NCBI RefSeq assembly: GCF_032854445.1
Contig: NC_088307.1
Span: forward strand, 682,001 to 746,000
Length of the DNA: 64,000 nt
Direction of reading: 5' to 3'
DNA from: Liolophura sinensis
Lineage: Eukaryota; Mollusca; Polyplacophora; Chitonida; Chitonidae
The notes beneath the pieces were generated by a model. The model was not told the origin of the DNA. It did not search any database and saw only the letters and a list, made by a program, of their open reading frames with translations. The number at the start of each line of letters is the position of its first letter. Position 1 is the stretch's first letter. Positions 32,101-40,540 of the stretch are shown one piece after another. Position numbers and translations under genes: made by a program.

Positions 32101-34570
32101 GGCATGCCCAAGATTGCTAGAAAAGGATTCATGAGATGTTTAATTCATTACATATTTCATTGTTTTCATAAATTAGCTCAGGAAGTATATGCAAGTTTAC
32201 TAGATACATGTAGTTCGTGAGTTTGCGAGTTTGAAAATACATAAATACTTTGACATCGGCATATGGCTGCTAAGTAAACGTTAAATGTGTGCACAAATAG
32301 ATGTCGTGTGCCGTTTTTTGGACATCGATGTTCACTTGATATGTAAACCTTGGTGACCAGAACAGAATTTCTAAGGTATTCAACAACAACAATATTTATT
32401 CCTCCATGCCTTCGCCGTGAGTTCAAGCCCAGCTACATGGAAAGGTCTGTGGGCTTAACGGGGCTCTGCCAAGTTTCCTCTCACCATAATGTAGAATAAA
32501 GCTGGCTGTTGTATAAGTGAAATATTTATACGTATAATGAAACTGCAATGATTAGAGGCAAATATAAACTTCTATGATACACGCAGTTGTTACAGAATAG
32601 CACATTATCCTGGGCTGTAGATTTCCATGGTGGGACACCAGTGGCTTGTACATGTGTATGTATACTGAACAATGCGATAAGGGGGTACTATGGTCACCAG
32701 TTTTGAGTAGGACTTGTGAGCTATCTGGATTAACGTGGATATATGATTGGTCATTTCCAAGACCCGTATATTTGGTGAGAACATGGCCTAGCTTTCAGCT
32801 TGGCGTCCAGTAGGGCGACAGAACTATGCAAATAAACCAGGCCTATGGGCGCCCTGTCACAAGCAGGCATCTACATTGTTCGTGTCAAACCATTAGGGTT
32901 TTATGTCACCCATTGCAATGTACGAGTTATAGACACATTGTCGTGTGTTTATGTTGTTATACATAATGGATATAGTTTATGCTGTTCAGCATAAAGGAAG
33001 TGTTCAGCTTATGCTATTACAACATCTAGGTGTTCAGCTTATGCTGATACTACGTGTAGGTGTTCAACTTTGTTCCAACAACGTGTAGGTATTCAGCTTA
33101 TGCTGTTACAACGTGCAGGTGTTCAACTTTTGGTGTTGCCATGTGTAGGTTTCAGCTTATCCTGTTACAGCGGGTGGATGTTCACCTTATGCTGTTACAG
33201 CGGGTGGGTGGTCAGCTTATACTGTTACAGCGGGTGGGTGTTCAGCTTATGCTGTTACAGCGGGTCGGTGTTCAGCTTATGATGTTGCAACAGGTGGCTG
33301 TTGAGCCTATGACTTTACAGCGGATGGGTGGTCAGCTTATGATGCTACAATAGATGGGTGTTCACCTTATACTGTTGCAACAGGTTGGTGTTAAGCTTAT
33401 GCTGTTACAGCAGGTGCGTGTTCAGCTTATACTGTTACAGCGGATGAGTGGTCAGCTTATGATGCTACAATAGATGGGTGTTCACCTTATGATGTTACAG
33501 CGGGTGGGTGTTCAGCTTATGATGTTTCAGGAGGTGGGAGTTAAGCTTATGATGTTACAGCGGGTAGTTGCATCTGGGGCTCTTTTAGCGGGCCCTTGAT
33601 TTTTCTAAAAGGTGCAATAACTCTAATGTATGCGAAAATGTTACGTGTGCCCTGTTCCGTAGCTTCAACAGGTTTCACAACGTTACGTTTGCCCTTTTCC
33701 ACAACTTCACCTGGTTTCACAACGTTACGTTTACCCTGTTTCACAGCTTCCACCGGGTTTCACAACGTTACGTTTGCCCTTTTCCACAGCTTCACCGGGT
33801 TTCACAACGTTACGTTTGCCCTTTTCCACAACTTCACCTGGCTTCACAACGTTACGTTTACTCTGTTTCGCAGCTTCACCGGGTTTCACAACGTTGCATT
33901 TGCCCTTTTCCACAGCTTTAACGCATGTCACAATCTTTTGTCCTTTTCCACAGCTTTACCGTGTGTCACAATGTTACGTTTGCCCTTTTCCACAGTTTCA
34001 CCGAGTTTCACAGTGTTATGTTTGCTCTTTTCCACGGCTTCGCCGGGTTTCACAGCTTCACCAGGTTTCACAATGTTACGTTTGCCCTTTTCAACAGCGT
34101 CAACAGGTTTCACAATGTTACATTTGCCCTTTTCCACAGCGTCACCAGGTTTCACAATGTTACGTTTGCCCTTTTCCACAGCTTCACCGGGTTTCACGAT
34201 GTTACGCAGTTTTTTGTGACGGTTAGGTATAACGTTACGGGTTCACCGAAATGCTATAAAGGAAATGTTAATCCAAACATTTCTTATTATCTAGATAACA
34301 GGCAAATACTAATTCGGAAAACCCTAAAGATTCTAAATATTTCTTAAATTAATCCGTCATATTTGGCATATTTTATCGGCAGGGGGATTCATTGCCATGG
34401 TCGGGAACGCGGAATATTGGGAAGCTATTCCAGAGTACCGAGAAAAGATGGCGGGGGTTATCCAAAAACTGGAATCAGAGAAAAAGTTGAAAGTGATCAA
34501 AAAGGAGATCAAGGAAGGGTTTATTGGGCAAAAATACCAAGCCATAGAACTTGTCCTACAGAAGCTTTAA
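14021..34570 (+). CDS. METTL27: METTL27-like (WBSCR27-type) SAM-dependent methyltransferase, five exons
   Basis: Joined exons 14021-14140, 26034-26162, 28271-28406, 31527-31619 and 34383-34570 give 221 aa. All introns are GT-AG and codon phases match at each junction (0, 0, 1, 1). Residues about 29-40 match the Y-x-x-W...YD start of the METTL27 family, followed by a conserved H/Y-R-G helix (about 46-57). Class I methyltransferase motif I is ILDIAAGTGRVGQA (about 70-83), the usual SAM-binding glycine loop. IDALDP (about 92-97) supplies the acidic residue expected to bind the SAM ribose. GTYDAVTCSAAFVHGH (about 129-144) is the motif IV region, and a KTGGFIAMVG strand follows. The C-terminus is a basic helix. 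The substrate of METTL27 proteins is, to my knowledge, unassigned, and no signal peptide is seen. The start is the first in-frame ATG after a TATA-like box; its Kozak context is ordinary. The gene is interrupted by about 20 kb of repeat-rich introns. I am confident of the family, less so of one-to-one orthology. Confidence 0.9.
14141..17699 (+). other. Intron 1, 5' part: no other gene seen
   Basis: Contains an S3 SINE (15868-16140), a main-family SINE crumb at about 15705-15765, box-B-like motifs near 15060 and 16390, and a pure run of 15 G at 16212-16226. Frames at 14760-14987 (+) and 16873-17100 (-) have no recognisable domain. Confidence 0.55.
15868..16140. mobile_element. Third SINE-like family (S3)
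   Basis: TTTACGTCGCGCAACAATTG, CATATGACGACGAGGAGTCA, GTGCTGCCGCCACTGAAGTA, TCCTTGCTTTAGCCTCTCAG, then CTTTGGTATGACCCGACCG. It shares the ATATGACGACGA..GA core with S2, so the two are probably related. Only one copy is in the window. Confidence 0.55.
17700..18513. repeat. About 28-30 bp minisatellite, left part
   Basis: Unit close to AGAACACCATGGCTTCAATGTACAAT, increasingly diverged rightwards. It continues at 23688 after the transposon inserted at 18514. Confidence 0.9.
18938..21908 (-). mobile_element. Pogo/Tigger-type transposon nested in the larger element
   Basis: Ends begin GGGGAGAGCGGGGATGGTTC on both sides (right end in reverse complement) and are flanked by TA at 18936-18937 and 21909-21910, the expected duplication for Tc1/mariner/pogo elements. 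A second, degraded copy of the end motif (complement GCGGGATAGTTCGGACAC) lies just inside the right TIR, and a related motif is at about 21490-21545. The interior encodes one transposase on the minus strand. Confidence 0.92.
19537..21440 (-). pseudogene. Pogo-family (DDE_1) transposase, broken by three frameshifts
   Basis: The N-terminus at 21440 (MPRTYKRKTER) begins a Psq/CENP-B-type helix-turn-helix with a SLRKSADLHNVKKSTLKDYV recognition region. The frame then shifts by one base near 21188. The catalytic core (21180-20450) has NLDETGCTT (first Asp), LLILDNHDSHLS (second Asp) and NKLQPLD (third Asp), the pogo DDD triad. A second shift lies near 20440; the sequence continues as TFYNQAADSWMLSHPGQ in another frame. 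A third near 20140 returns it to the first frame, reading NPVSPSDIAPFPKAP. The tail to 19537 has a poly-Ser/acidic stretch and a FVYP-like beta region common in this transposase group. All domains remain, so loss of function looks recent, or the shifts are assembly errors. Confidence 0.88.
23688..24860. repeat. About 26-30 bp minisatellite, right part
   Basis: Continues the 17700-18513 array (TTAAATGTAGTTTAGAACGC and variants). From about 24100 it changes to a unit near AACACTATGACTTACATGTCGTATAG. Confidence 0.9.
24861..25703 (+). other. Intron 1, 3' part: no feature beyond a short duplication
   Basis: AT-rich. A 32-35 bp direct duplication (CAAAGCTCAACGGAATAAAT) is at about 25564-25625. Confidence 0.5.
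25704..25955 (-). mobile_element. Main-family SINE, diverged, 78 bp before exon 2
   Basis: TTTACGCAGTGCTCAGGAAT tail, GTTATGGTGGGAGAAAACCG central region, and a head ending AAACGGAGGCCCG. It lies in intron 1 on the strand opposite the methyltransferase gene. Confidence 0.8.
26034..26162 (+). CDS. METTL27: METTL27-like exon 2 (SAM-binding motif I)
   Basis: Acceptor TATTTCCTTCAG, donor GTGAGT, 129 nt, phase 0 to 0. Encodes DFEAITHRGHVLVGDLI and the glycine-rich loop LDIAAGTGRVG. Confidence 0.92.
26163..27002 (+). other. Intron 2, 5' part: nothing recognised
   Basis: AT-rich unique sequence. A 72-codon frame at 26572-26790 has no recognisable domain. Confidence 0.5.
27003..27366 (-). mobile_element. 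S2 SINE, copy 2
   Basis: GTTTAACGTCGTAGTCAACA, ATGACGACGAAGGAATCCTT, GACGACTTACCGAAGGCAAG, ending in GGCCGG as in the 10322-10677 copy. It lies in intron 2 of the methyltransferase gene. Confidence 0.8.
27400..27845. repeat. 68-bp tandem repeat (six units)
   Basis: Unit GACCAGAATTCAGAATCTAG, AGACATTATTTTGTGACTAC, ACTGTAAAACTTTGTGAACA, TTCATGAT. Copies are more than 90% alike by eye, alternating between two variants (AGACATTATTTTGTG and AGAGATTATTCTTTG). Confidence 0.95.
28000..28205 (+). mobile_element. Composite SINE fragment upstream of exon 3
   Basis: A second-type piece (GGTGGCTTTTTCCAGGTACC..CGCATAAACCTGACCGCG) is joined to a main-family central region (GGTTTCCCACGGGCTCTGCC) and tail (CGACGTTAAACACCAAATAA). 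Confidence 0.7.
28271..28406 (+). CDS. METTL27: METTL27-like exon 3
   Basis: Acceptor TTGTCCTTCCAG, donor GTAAAC, 136 nt, phase 0 to 1. Encodes the IDALDP acidic SAM-ribose motif and CLPMLEEAKKKNVY, the family's D-x-S/C-x-x-ML segment. Confidence 0.92.
28407..29679 (+). other. Intron 3, 5' part: nothing recognised
   Basis: AT-rich. Frames at 28502-28814 are rich in Leu/Cys but have no domain and lie wholly in the intron. Confidence 0.5.
29680..30805. repeat. 39-bp minisatellite (about 28 units)
   Basis: Unit AGCACCATGGCTCAAGCAGT plus AGCAAATTACACGTCCCCT. Thirteen codons per unit keep frames open on both strands. It sits inside intron 3 with no splice-consistent junction, so it is not coding. 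Confidence 0.96.
30806..31526 (+). other. Intron 3, 3' part: AT-rich, no supported gene
   Basis: A 152-codon frame spans 31024-31482 on the host strand. Its residue make-up (Asn, Lys, Leu, Tyr) is what AT-rich DNA gives and I recognise no domain. Confidence 0.5.
31527..31619 (+). CDS. METTL27: METTL27-like exon 4
   Basis: Acceptor CTATTTTCAG, donor GTAATG, 93 nt, phase 1 to 1. Encodes TYDAVTCSAAFVHGHLP and the ELLRLIKTG stretch leading to the post-motif strand. Confidence 0.92.
31780..32090 (+). mobile_element. Main-family SINE with a tandemly quadrupled tRNA-like head
   Basis: A 51-bp head segment (GAGTCTCCGTGGCCGTGGTA, GTTAGCGTGCCAGC, CAATGACC) occurs four times in a row at 31780, 31831, 31882 and 31933. 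A shortened central region (CACTGCCCGGTTTACTCCCA) and tail follow. Box B has decayed. Confidence 0.85.
32404..32530 (+). mobile_element. Main-family SINE fragment
   Basis: Starts in box B (GAGTTCAAGCCCAGCT), then GGGGCTCTGCCAAGTTTCCT and GTATAAGTGAAATATT. It has internal deletions and a 12-bp TAGAATAAAGC-like insertion. Confidence 0.75.
32990..33575. repeat. 30-bp minisatellite (about 19 units)
   Basis: Unit GTTACAGCGGGTGGGTGTTC plus AGCTTATGCT. Intron 4. Confidence 0.95.
33645..34210. repeat. 42-bp minisatellite (about 13 units) upstream of exon 5
   Basis: Unit CACAACGTTACGTTTGCCCT plus TTTCCACAGCTTCACCGGGTTT. On the host gene's strand nearly every unit contains GCCCTTTTCCACAG, a pyrimidine tract plus CAG that looks like a 3' splice site. 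The true acceptor of exon 5 is 170 bp further on. Confidence 0.95.
34383..34570 (+). CDS. METTL27: METTL27-like exon 5 (terminal)
   Basis: Acceptor TTTTATCGGCAG, phase 1, 188 nt to TAA at 34568-34570. Encodes GGFIAMVGNAEYWEAIPEY, a charged helix and LVLQKL at the C-terminus. No AATAAA is evident in the next few hundred bases; AATAAG occurs at about 34581. Confidence 0.9.
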
Positions 34571-35049
34571 ACAACCCAAAAATAAGCAAGTTGAAACTGA
34601 TGTGAATTTTTCTCAGCTGTTACGATCATAGCCAAAACCTAGCAATCTCAACACAAGCTGTGTCACAAAGGCGAGACTTTTTGGAAGTTTCCATCAATAT
34701 TTTAAAATTATTTCTGAATCACTTTTTACCTGTACATGTAGTTCATTTACTGAAACGAATTTGTTCAAAACTTCCTCACGCGCAGCCCCTCACAGCACTG
34801 CTGTGTACTTAACCATTTTCTACATGTGCATGGAGCCACGGCTGTTTGCTTTTTGTGGTTCATTAATGTGGTTCCCTATTGTCTGTATAGTACACCAATA
34901 AGAGACCTTGTTGACATACACGCGCGTGTATGAACCAGGCACTGCAAATTGCCTTGTCGTCTAGTGTTCTCAAGATGAAATCCCTTGCCCAGATTTTTAG
35001 TGCTCGCGACGTTCTCGTTGGCGATAATATAGCGAAAATTGGTGCTAGC
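34571..35049. other. 3' flank of the methyltransferase gene, nothing recognised
   Basis: Unique AT-rich sequence, presumably including the 3' UTR. Confidence 0.5.
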
Positions 35050-35395
35050 AACAAAATGGTTGACGTTAGTAATGGACCGCAAGTTTGCACCAATAATTTA
35101 CTGATTGACGACAAAAATAAATTGGTTAGTGATAGTAATATAGTGGTTGGAGATAATGATGTACCGGTTGGAGGTAATAATATACTGGTTGGAGATAATA
35201 ATGCTCTGGCTGGAGATAATAATGTACAGGCTGGAGACAAAAATACATACTGGCTTGAGATAACAATGTACTGGTTGGAGATAATAATGTACTGGTTGGA
35301 GATAATAATGTACGTGTGGCGGGGGGGGGGGGACCATAATGCACTGATTCACGGCAATAATGCATGCATTGATTATCACTGACGATAACAATGTA
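35050..35395. repeat. 21-24 bp minisatellite
   Basis: Unit TGTACTGGTTGGAGATAATAA with length variants; it ends after a GGCGGGGGGGGGGGG run at about 35319-35333. Confidence 0.9.
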
Positions 35396-36730
35396 CTGAA
35401 TGTCTCATTGCTGGTGATCTCAAAAATCCGTCTTCACGATAACTCTTTAATATCAAAATGGAGTAAATAATTCGGCATTACTAGTGACCTTAAGGCTTAC
35501 GTATCCAAATATGAGACTACCGGTACCCCTTGTGTACTAGTGGATAACCAAACACACTAAAACATGGCAATGGTCGGGCTTATACGAGCTCAGATACTCT
35601 TTACCACCTTTGTGAACAGCCACGTACCGTTTAAAAATTTAAGATACTTTTTTAAAAAAAGCTGTTAAGTTTTAAGGCTGTTGCCTGCGTGCTGCGATTA
35701 CAAAGTGTACTATTACCGCAGCAGATTTTTCTGTTAAATATATCACACGCATTCCAATAATTCAACACAAAATATTATATTAGACGAACAAGATAATGTG
35801 TTGAACATGACACATTATTATGTTATAATAACAATATATTCCACCATCACTCAGGCAACTGACTTTCTCTTAAAACTGACAGGTATCTTTTTAGTGTATA
35901 GTGTGTGTACTTGTGTTTAATAACACGAACGGAAAAGCTTCTCTGTAGGACAAGTTCTATTACTTACATGTCTAAGTATTTACATAGTCTCATAGGTAAC
36001 AAAAATTACTCAGTTATATAATCATTTATATTGTTAAGTATCGTGCTGTTATAAAGCTCGGGTGACGATGTGGTCACAATAGATATCTGTTAATCCTATA
36101 TTCTTGTAGATTATCTCCCCTTGTATGCACATAAACACTTGAATAAAGGGGAATGACCAGATGTGAACCTTCTATAACCAAGTATATTTCTACAAAGAGA
36201 AAAATTATGATCATGATTTGAGCGTCTATGCTATTAAAGCAGTATTGCGTATGTTCAGTATAGTATTAAACATTATTTTTAAGTCTTCCATTTATACAGG
36301 GAAAATTCCTCGTACAAAACATATCGTGTCCAAATTGTTAACATGCTCCTTTTTCCAATTATGAGGTTTCATCTTTCAAATGATGTTTTACTCTACAAGG
36401 GAATATGTATTACATGCCAGTAGAGACGTTATGCACGCTAATATTTAACTTTGTCTCTTGGTGTCGAATCGCCATGTAGCGGGACGTTGTACAGCATGCA
36501 ATGTTTTAAGATTCAAATACTTAAGACTCCATAAAATGACATTATACACATTTTGATTATGATTGTCAATTTTGCTAGGTGTTAATAAAAGAGTTTAATC
36601 TCTAAACTCAAAAATAAAAGTTATAACACAGAACTGTAGGCTACACGATGCGAGTCATTTTTTCATACGTTTGTACAGGTGGCAAGAAGTTGTGTAATGA
36701 AAGATTAGTGGACGTTTTAAAAACGCCTGT
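35396..36730. other. No gene seen
   Basis: About 1.3 kb of AT-rich unique sequence without repeats or domain-bearing frames. Confidence 0.55.
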
Positions 36731-36972
36731 GGCTCAGTTGGTTCACGAAATGACCCAGGAACCTCACACCAACGCGGTAGCTGTGAGATCAAGTGCAGCT
36801 CATGCTGGCATCCTCTCCGGCCGTACGTGGGAAGGTCTTCCAGCAACCTGCGGATGGTCGTTGGTTTCCCCCGGGCCCTGCCAGGTTTTCTCCACCATAA
36901 TGCCCTCCGCCGTAGTGTAAGAGAAATATTCTTGAGTACGGCGAAAAACACCAATCAAATAAATAAATGAAT
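36731..36972 (+). mobile_element. Main-family SINE, 5'-truncated head, with TSD
   Basis: Begins at TGGCTCAGTTGG and runs to GAGTACGGCGAAAAACACCA and (AAAT)n. The 10-bp duplication AAAACGCCTG flanks it at 36721-36730 and 36973-36982, so insertion was already head-truncated. Confidence 0.92.
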
Positions 36973-37179
36973 AAAACGCCTGAGTGCAAATATAACATAC
37001 AGGCTAGAGTATTCGTAAGACTGAAGTCACCCTCACCCATTTTGTTTAACAGTCCACAAAAGACCTAAGACCCGCGCGATGGACTACACTAATACTAGGA
37101 AGTCGTTTAGAAATCACTAGCGTGGTTTGCATTCAGGTGTTATCTCCCCTTTTCCTAATATGCGGACCCGGTAATTTAA

Positions 37180-37325
37180 TATTTATTTATTTATATGACT
37201 GGTGTTTTACGAAGTAGCGAAGAATATTTCACCTATACGATGGCGGCCAACATAATGCTGGGAAGAAACCGGACAGAGCCTGGGTGAAACCCACGACCAT
37301 CGGCAGGCTGCCGGAAGACCCGTAA
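37180..37325 (-). mobile_element. Main-family SINE fragment
   Basis: ATTTATTTATTTATATGACT, GGTGTTTTACG, CGATGGCGGCCAACATAATG, CCACGACCATCGGCAGGCTG. Truncated in the central region. Confidence 0.82.
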
Positions 37326-37621
37326 TGTAATAAACAACTGTAGGTTAATAATTATCACACCATGGCTAATGTTCTCCAGGGTGTTGTTTTCTCGCAAAGG
37401 CCAAGGCGACGTATGCAGTCAGTATGCGACGTCATGGTGATTAGGCTGGCGTAACGTTGCGACCCCTTTGAGAAACAGCCATCAGGACCATCAGGGCCTC
37501 GAATTAAGTACATGAAATAAAAGTGGGGACGTCCGTCTTTCGTGTAGTATGTGGTACTTAATCATAAAACACTTAGCATGTAGTAGAACCTGCACAATCA
37601 CTGCCTGGTTATATACAGTAG

Positions 37622-37794
37622 AGCTGGCTTCCTCTCCGGACGTACGTGGGAAGGCCTGTCAGCAACCTGCGGATGGTCGTGGGATTCCCCCGGGCTCTGC
37701 CCCGTTTCCACCCACCATAATGCTGGCCGCCGTCGTATAATTGAAATATTCTTGAGTACGGCGTAAAACACCAATCAAATAAATAAATAAATAA
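37622..37794 (+). mobile_element. Main-family SINE, head-less, with 11-bp TSD
   Basis: Starts at GAGCTGGCTTCCTCTCCGG, ends TTGAGTACGGCGTAAAACAC and (AAAT)n. ATATACAGTAG flanks it at 37611-37621 and 37795-37805. Its sequence is close to consensus, so it is young. Confidence 0.92.
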
Positions 37795-37979
37795 ATATAC
37801 AGTAGTATACGACGCGTTCTAACAGAGATGTGAACCTTTTTGTGAGGACGGCTAATTTCACGTTCAGGTGATGTGTTCATTTCCAGCTTTTAAAGACTGC
37901 AGCTGTTGTTTAGGTGACAGGTGATAACGGCCATTTTCTCTGAGCTCTCACAGGTGGCCTCACAGCGTCAGTTCGAATG

Positions 37980-38042
37980 AAATTTATTTATTTATTTGAT
38001 TGGAGTTTTACGCCGTTCTCCAGAATGTTTCATTTATATTTC
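37980..38042 (-). mobile_element. Main-family SINE tail fragment
   Basis: TTTATTTATTTGATTGGAGT, TTTACGCCGTTCTCCAGAAT. Only the 3' end remains. Confidence 0.75.
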
Positions 38043-38119
38043 AGGGTTCTCGGTAATGAAAAAGAAAAATATAAAGGACAGATAATCAAACGACTAAAAA
38101 TATTTTTAAAGCTAAATGT

Positions 38120-38125
38120 TTTATT
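38120..38125 (-). terminator. Candidate poly(A) signal AATAAA downstream of dapF
   Basis: AATAAA on the minus strand, 112 nt after the dapF stop codon. It is consistent with eukaryotic transcript processing, but such a hexamer is expected by chance in AT-rich DNA. Confidence 0.4.
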
Positions 38126-38236
38126 GATTGTAACAGGCCTAATGTGTAATAAATCTGGCTCAATAATATAGAATGTACCATGAAGAAAACAACGCCATCG
38201 AGTTTTTCTCCAATCTTTGCGAGAATGCACAGTGGT

Positions 38237-39067
38237 TTAAGTGCTATGGATTATAACACCGTCGAAGACGTGGCACACAGGCCCCATAAGTCTAACATTA
38301 TAAAAAACACACCCGTCGTCAGTCGCAAAGCTGACTTCTGCCGAACCGCCACTACAGGAAATGACATCACTGAACGTTCCGTGCGCTGTAGTTCCGTGTC
38401 GTCTTTTATGAAGAACTAGGGCAACAGCTGTGATGCCGGTGCCGCAGGCTAGCGTCTCATTCTCCACGCCGCGCTCGTAAGTCCGCACAAACCCCCCAGC
38501 GTCTGTCTCCTGCACAAAGTTCACGTTACAGCCTTTGGCTCTGTACAGCTTCCCCCAAGCTATTTCTCTCCCCAATTGCCTGACATCACACTGTTTTACG
38601 TTGGTGACGAAACGAACGTGGTGCGGTGAACCAGTGTTCACAAAGTAATCCCCATTTTCGTACTCTTTTATGCCGGTAACGTCATTCATTTCAAGTTCTA
38701 TGTAATTGTCACAACGACAGCGGCGTCCCTTATGAACGCCGTCGAACGCCTCGAAAACTAGACACCCGTCAATCAAAGGAACCCCTTTCCTAATTGCGAA
38801 CTCCACAAAACAACGTCCCCCGTTACCACAAAATGACCCCTCCTCTCCATCTGCATTGAAATAAACCAGCCTCACCTCGCAGCCAGCTGTTGCTGAGCAA
38901 CTTTGCTTCATTTCCAAAATTCCGTCCGCACCTATTCCAGTTTTTCGACAGCAAAACGCTCTGCGCATGTAAGGTGACCTCATGACGTCGTCATAGCAAC
39001 CGTTTCGATTGTCGACGATGATAAAATCGTTGCCGAGTCCATGGTATTTGGCAAATTCTACTTTCAT
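38237..39067 (-). CDS. dapF: Diaminopimelate epimerase, bacterial type, intronless
   Basis: The 276-aa protein starts at the ATG at 39067, exactly where DapF proteins begin (MKVEFAKYHGLGNDF). The frame stays open upstream to an ATG at 39184, which would add 39 unrelated residues. DapF interconverts LL- and meso-diaminopimelate in bacterial lysine and peptidoglycan synthesis. Visible family motifs: GNDF at 12-15; YFNADGEEGSFCGNGGRC at 69-86 with catalytic Cys80; NTGSPHHV at 144-151; YERGVENETLACGTG at 197-211 with catalytic Cys208; GPVCHVFDG near the end. Length is normal and nothing is missing, so the enzyme looks functional. GGRC (not GARC) and the NTGSPHHV form remind me of Bacteroidota versions. 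It is unusually cysteine-rich (about 16). Animals are not known to make lysine this way. SINE copies on both sides (37,622 and 39,978) argue against bacterial contamination, so I infer horizontal transfer. Lack of introns fits. Confidence 0.95.
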   Translation of the reverse strand: MKVEFAKYHGLGNDFIIVDNRNGCYDDVMRSPYMRRAFCCRKTGIGADGILEMKQSCSATAGCEVRLVYFNADGEEGSFCGNGGRCFVEFAIRKGVPLIDGCLVFEAFDGVHKGRRCRCDNYIELEMNDVTGIKEYENGDYFVNTGSPHHVRFVTNVKQCDVRQLGREIAWGKLYRAKGCNVNFVQETDAGGFVRTYERGVENETLACGTGITAVALVLHKRRHGTTAHGTFSDVISCSGGSAEVSFATDDGCVFYNVRLMGPVCHVFDGVIIHST

Positions 39068-39179
39068 GGTAAACTTTACAGTGAAAGGGATACAACCGAC
39101 ATGCCGGAAGTCAAAATCTGTGTCCAATATTGCCCAAACTTTCAACAAAGTTTTCCAGATTTGTCCTTCCAGTGCACAC

Positions 39180-39445
39180 AACATGTACTAGGATGTATAA
39201 CACCGAAGTCATGCTTTCAGTGTAGATAGCTAGTCCTCCCAGTGCAGACAATATGTACTAGGATGTATAACACCGAAGTCATGTTCAGGGGGCTTTCAGT
39301 GTAGACAACGTCATCCCAGTGTACACGGCATGTACGAGGACATATTACACCGAAGTCACGTTCCGGGGCTTCCAGAGTAGTCAGCTAGTCCTCCCAGTGT
39401 ACACAGCTTGTTCAAGGACGGATTATACCGAAGTCATGTTCAAAT
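39180..39445. repeat. Tandem repeat of about 60-90 bp abutting the dapF 5' side (four units)
   Basis: AGTCCTCCCAGTG, ACAACATGTACTAGGATGTA and ACACCGAAGTCATGTTC recur four times with indels. The first, partial unit overlaps the 5' extension of the dapF open frame, so that extension probably comes from repeat DNA. Confidence 0.85.
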
Positions 39446-39977
39446 GAATGTACTTTATCAATGTTTTATGTTGAGTGTATGCTTACTTCTAGCTATTGGC
39501 TCTGTACTCCTCTCCTTAAAACTCAACGCCCTACTTAGCACGGCACGATAACCTCAGTAACTTTGCCCTATATATAGGATTGTACCAGACGTATGTCTAA
39601 CTAAAAATGTATATGTACTGGATAAGCAAAGGATATCAGCACGTTACGCGGTTGTATCCCTTTTCCATGTAGGCATACAGCTGTACATGTACTTCCGTCC
39701 CATCGTGGTATAATGGCATGATCGATAACAAGGACATTAAACTTGTCAAAACAATGAAAAGTAGTTTTACACTGGCGTGTTTAGTCGTGAATGTCGGCAA
39801 TAATTTTGTTTTTTGTCATTATCTGTAACAGAGAGCATAACTATTTGTCTGGAAACGAGGAAGATGAAACAGACCGTTGGAGATCCCTGTCGTGGTAAAG
39901 TGTCAGTGCAAAAATGCCCTCATCAATCAATCAGATTATTGAACTGATATGCATCAAGCGCCGTGTTGAGAATGTTT
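39446..39977. other. No feature seen
   Basis: Unique AT-rich sequence upstream of dapF; any promoter would lie here or in the tandem repeat. No clear TATA box or CpG patch. Confidence 0.5.
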
Positions 39978-40142
39978 TTCTCCGGCCATACATGGGAAGG
40001 TCTGCAGCAACCTGCGGATGGTCGTGGATCTCCCTGTCATCTCCCTGGTTTTCTCCCACCATAATAGGCCTACTGGCTGCTGTCGTTCAAGTGAAATATT
40101 CTTGAGTACAGTGTAAACCACCAATCAAATAAATAAATAAAA
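39978..40142 (+). mobile_element. Main-family SINE, head-less
   Basis: TCTCCGGCCATACATGGGAA, AACCTGCGGATGGTCGTGG, TTCTTGAGTACAGTGTAAAC, (AAAT)n. Confidence 0.88.
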
Positions 40143-40540
40143 ATTTTACTGATATGACGACTGTTGTATTTATGATTGGAAGAAGCCAAAATGTTAGGAA
40201 AAAACACAAACTTTTGGGGAGAAAACCTCGAACTTTGCCTGACGGAACTGATCCTGTATGCCAGACTGGTGGAATGAATAAATAAATGAATTGTGCAGGC
40301 ATATCGTGGCGAGAACAGGTTTAAAAACAGGAGCCAGTGAATGGTGTGTGACACAATGTAGCCATACTGGTGAAAGTCAAGTGATAAGGAACAAACTTCA
40401 TGATAGAGCACATAAAAAAACCGTGCAACCTTTCTTGATCTTCAGTTCGCGAAAACAACTGAAATCAAATTAGGCAATATAAATGTCGGAGACAACCCTG
40501 AAAAGATTAAGGGGTATTACCCCTGAACGAGAATGAGAGA
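40143..40540. other. No gene seen
   Basis: Unique sequence between SINEs; short frames without domains. Confidence 0.5.

Noticed and set aside
39068-39184. 39-residue N-terminal extension of dapF as an organelle targeting signal
   Set aside because: Not enriched in Arg/Ser, contains several acidic residues, and overlaps tandem-repeat DNA; the family start at 39067 fits exactly.
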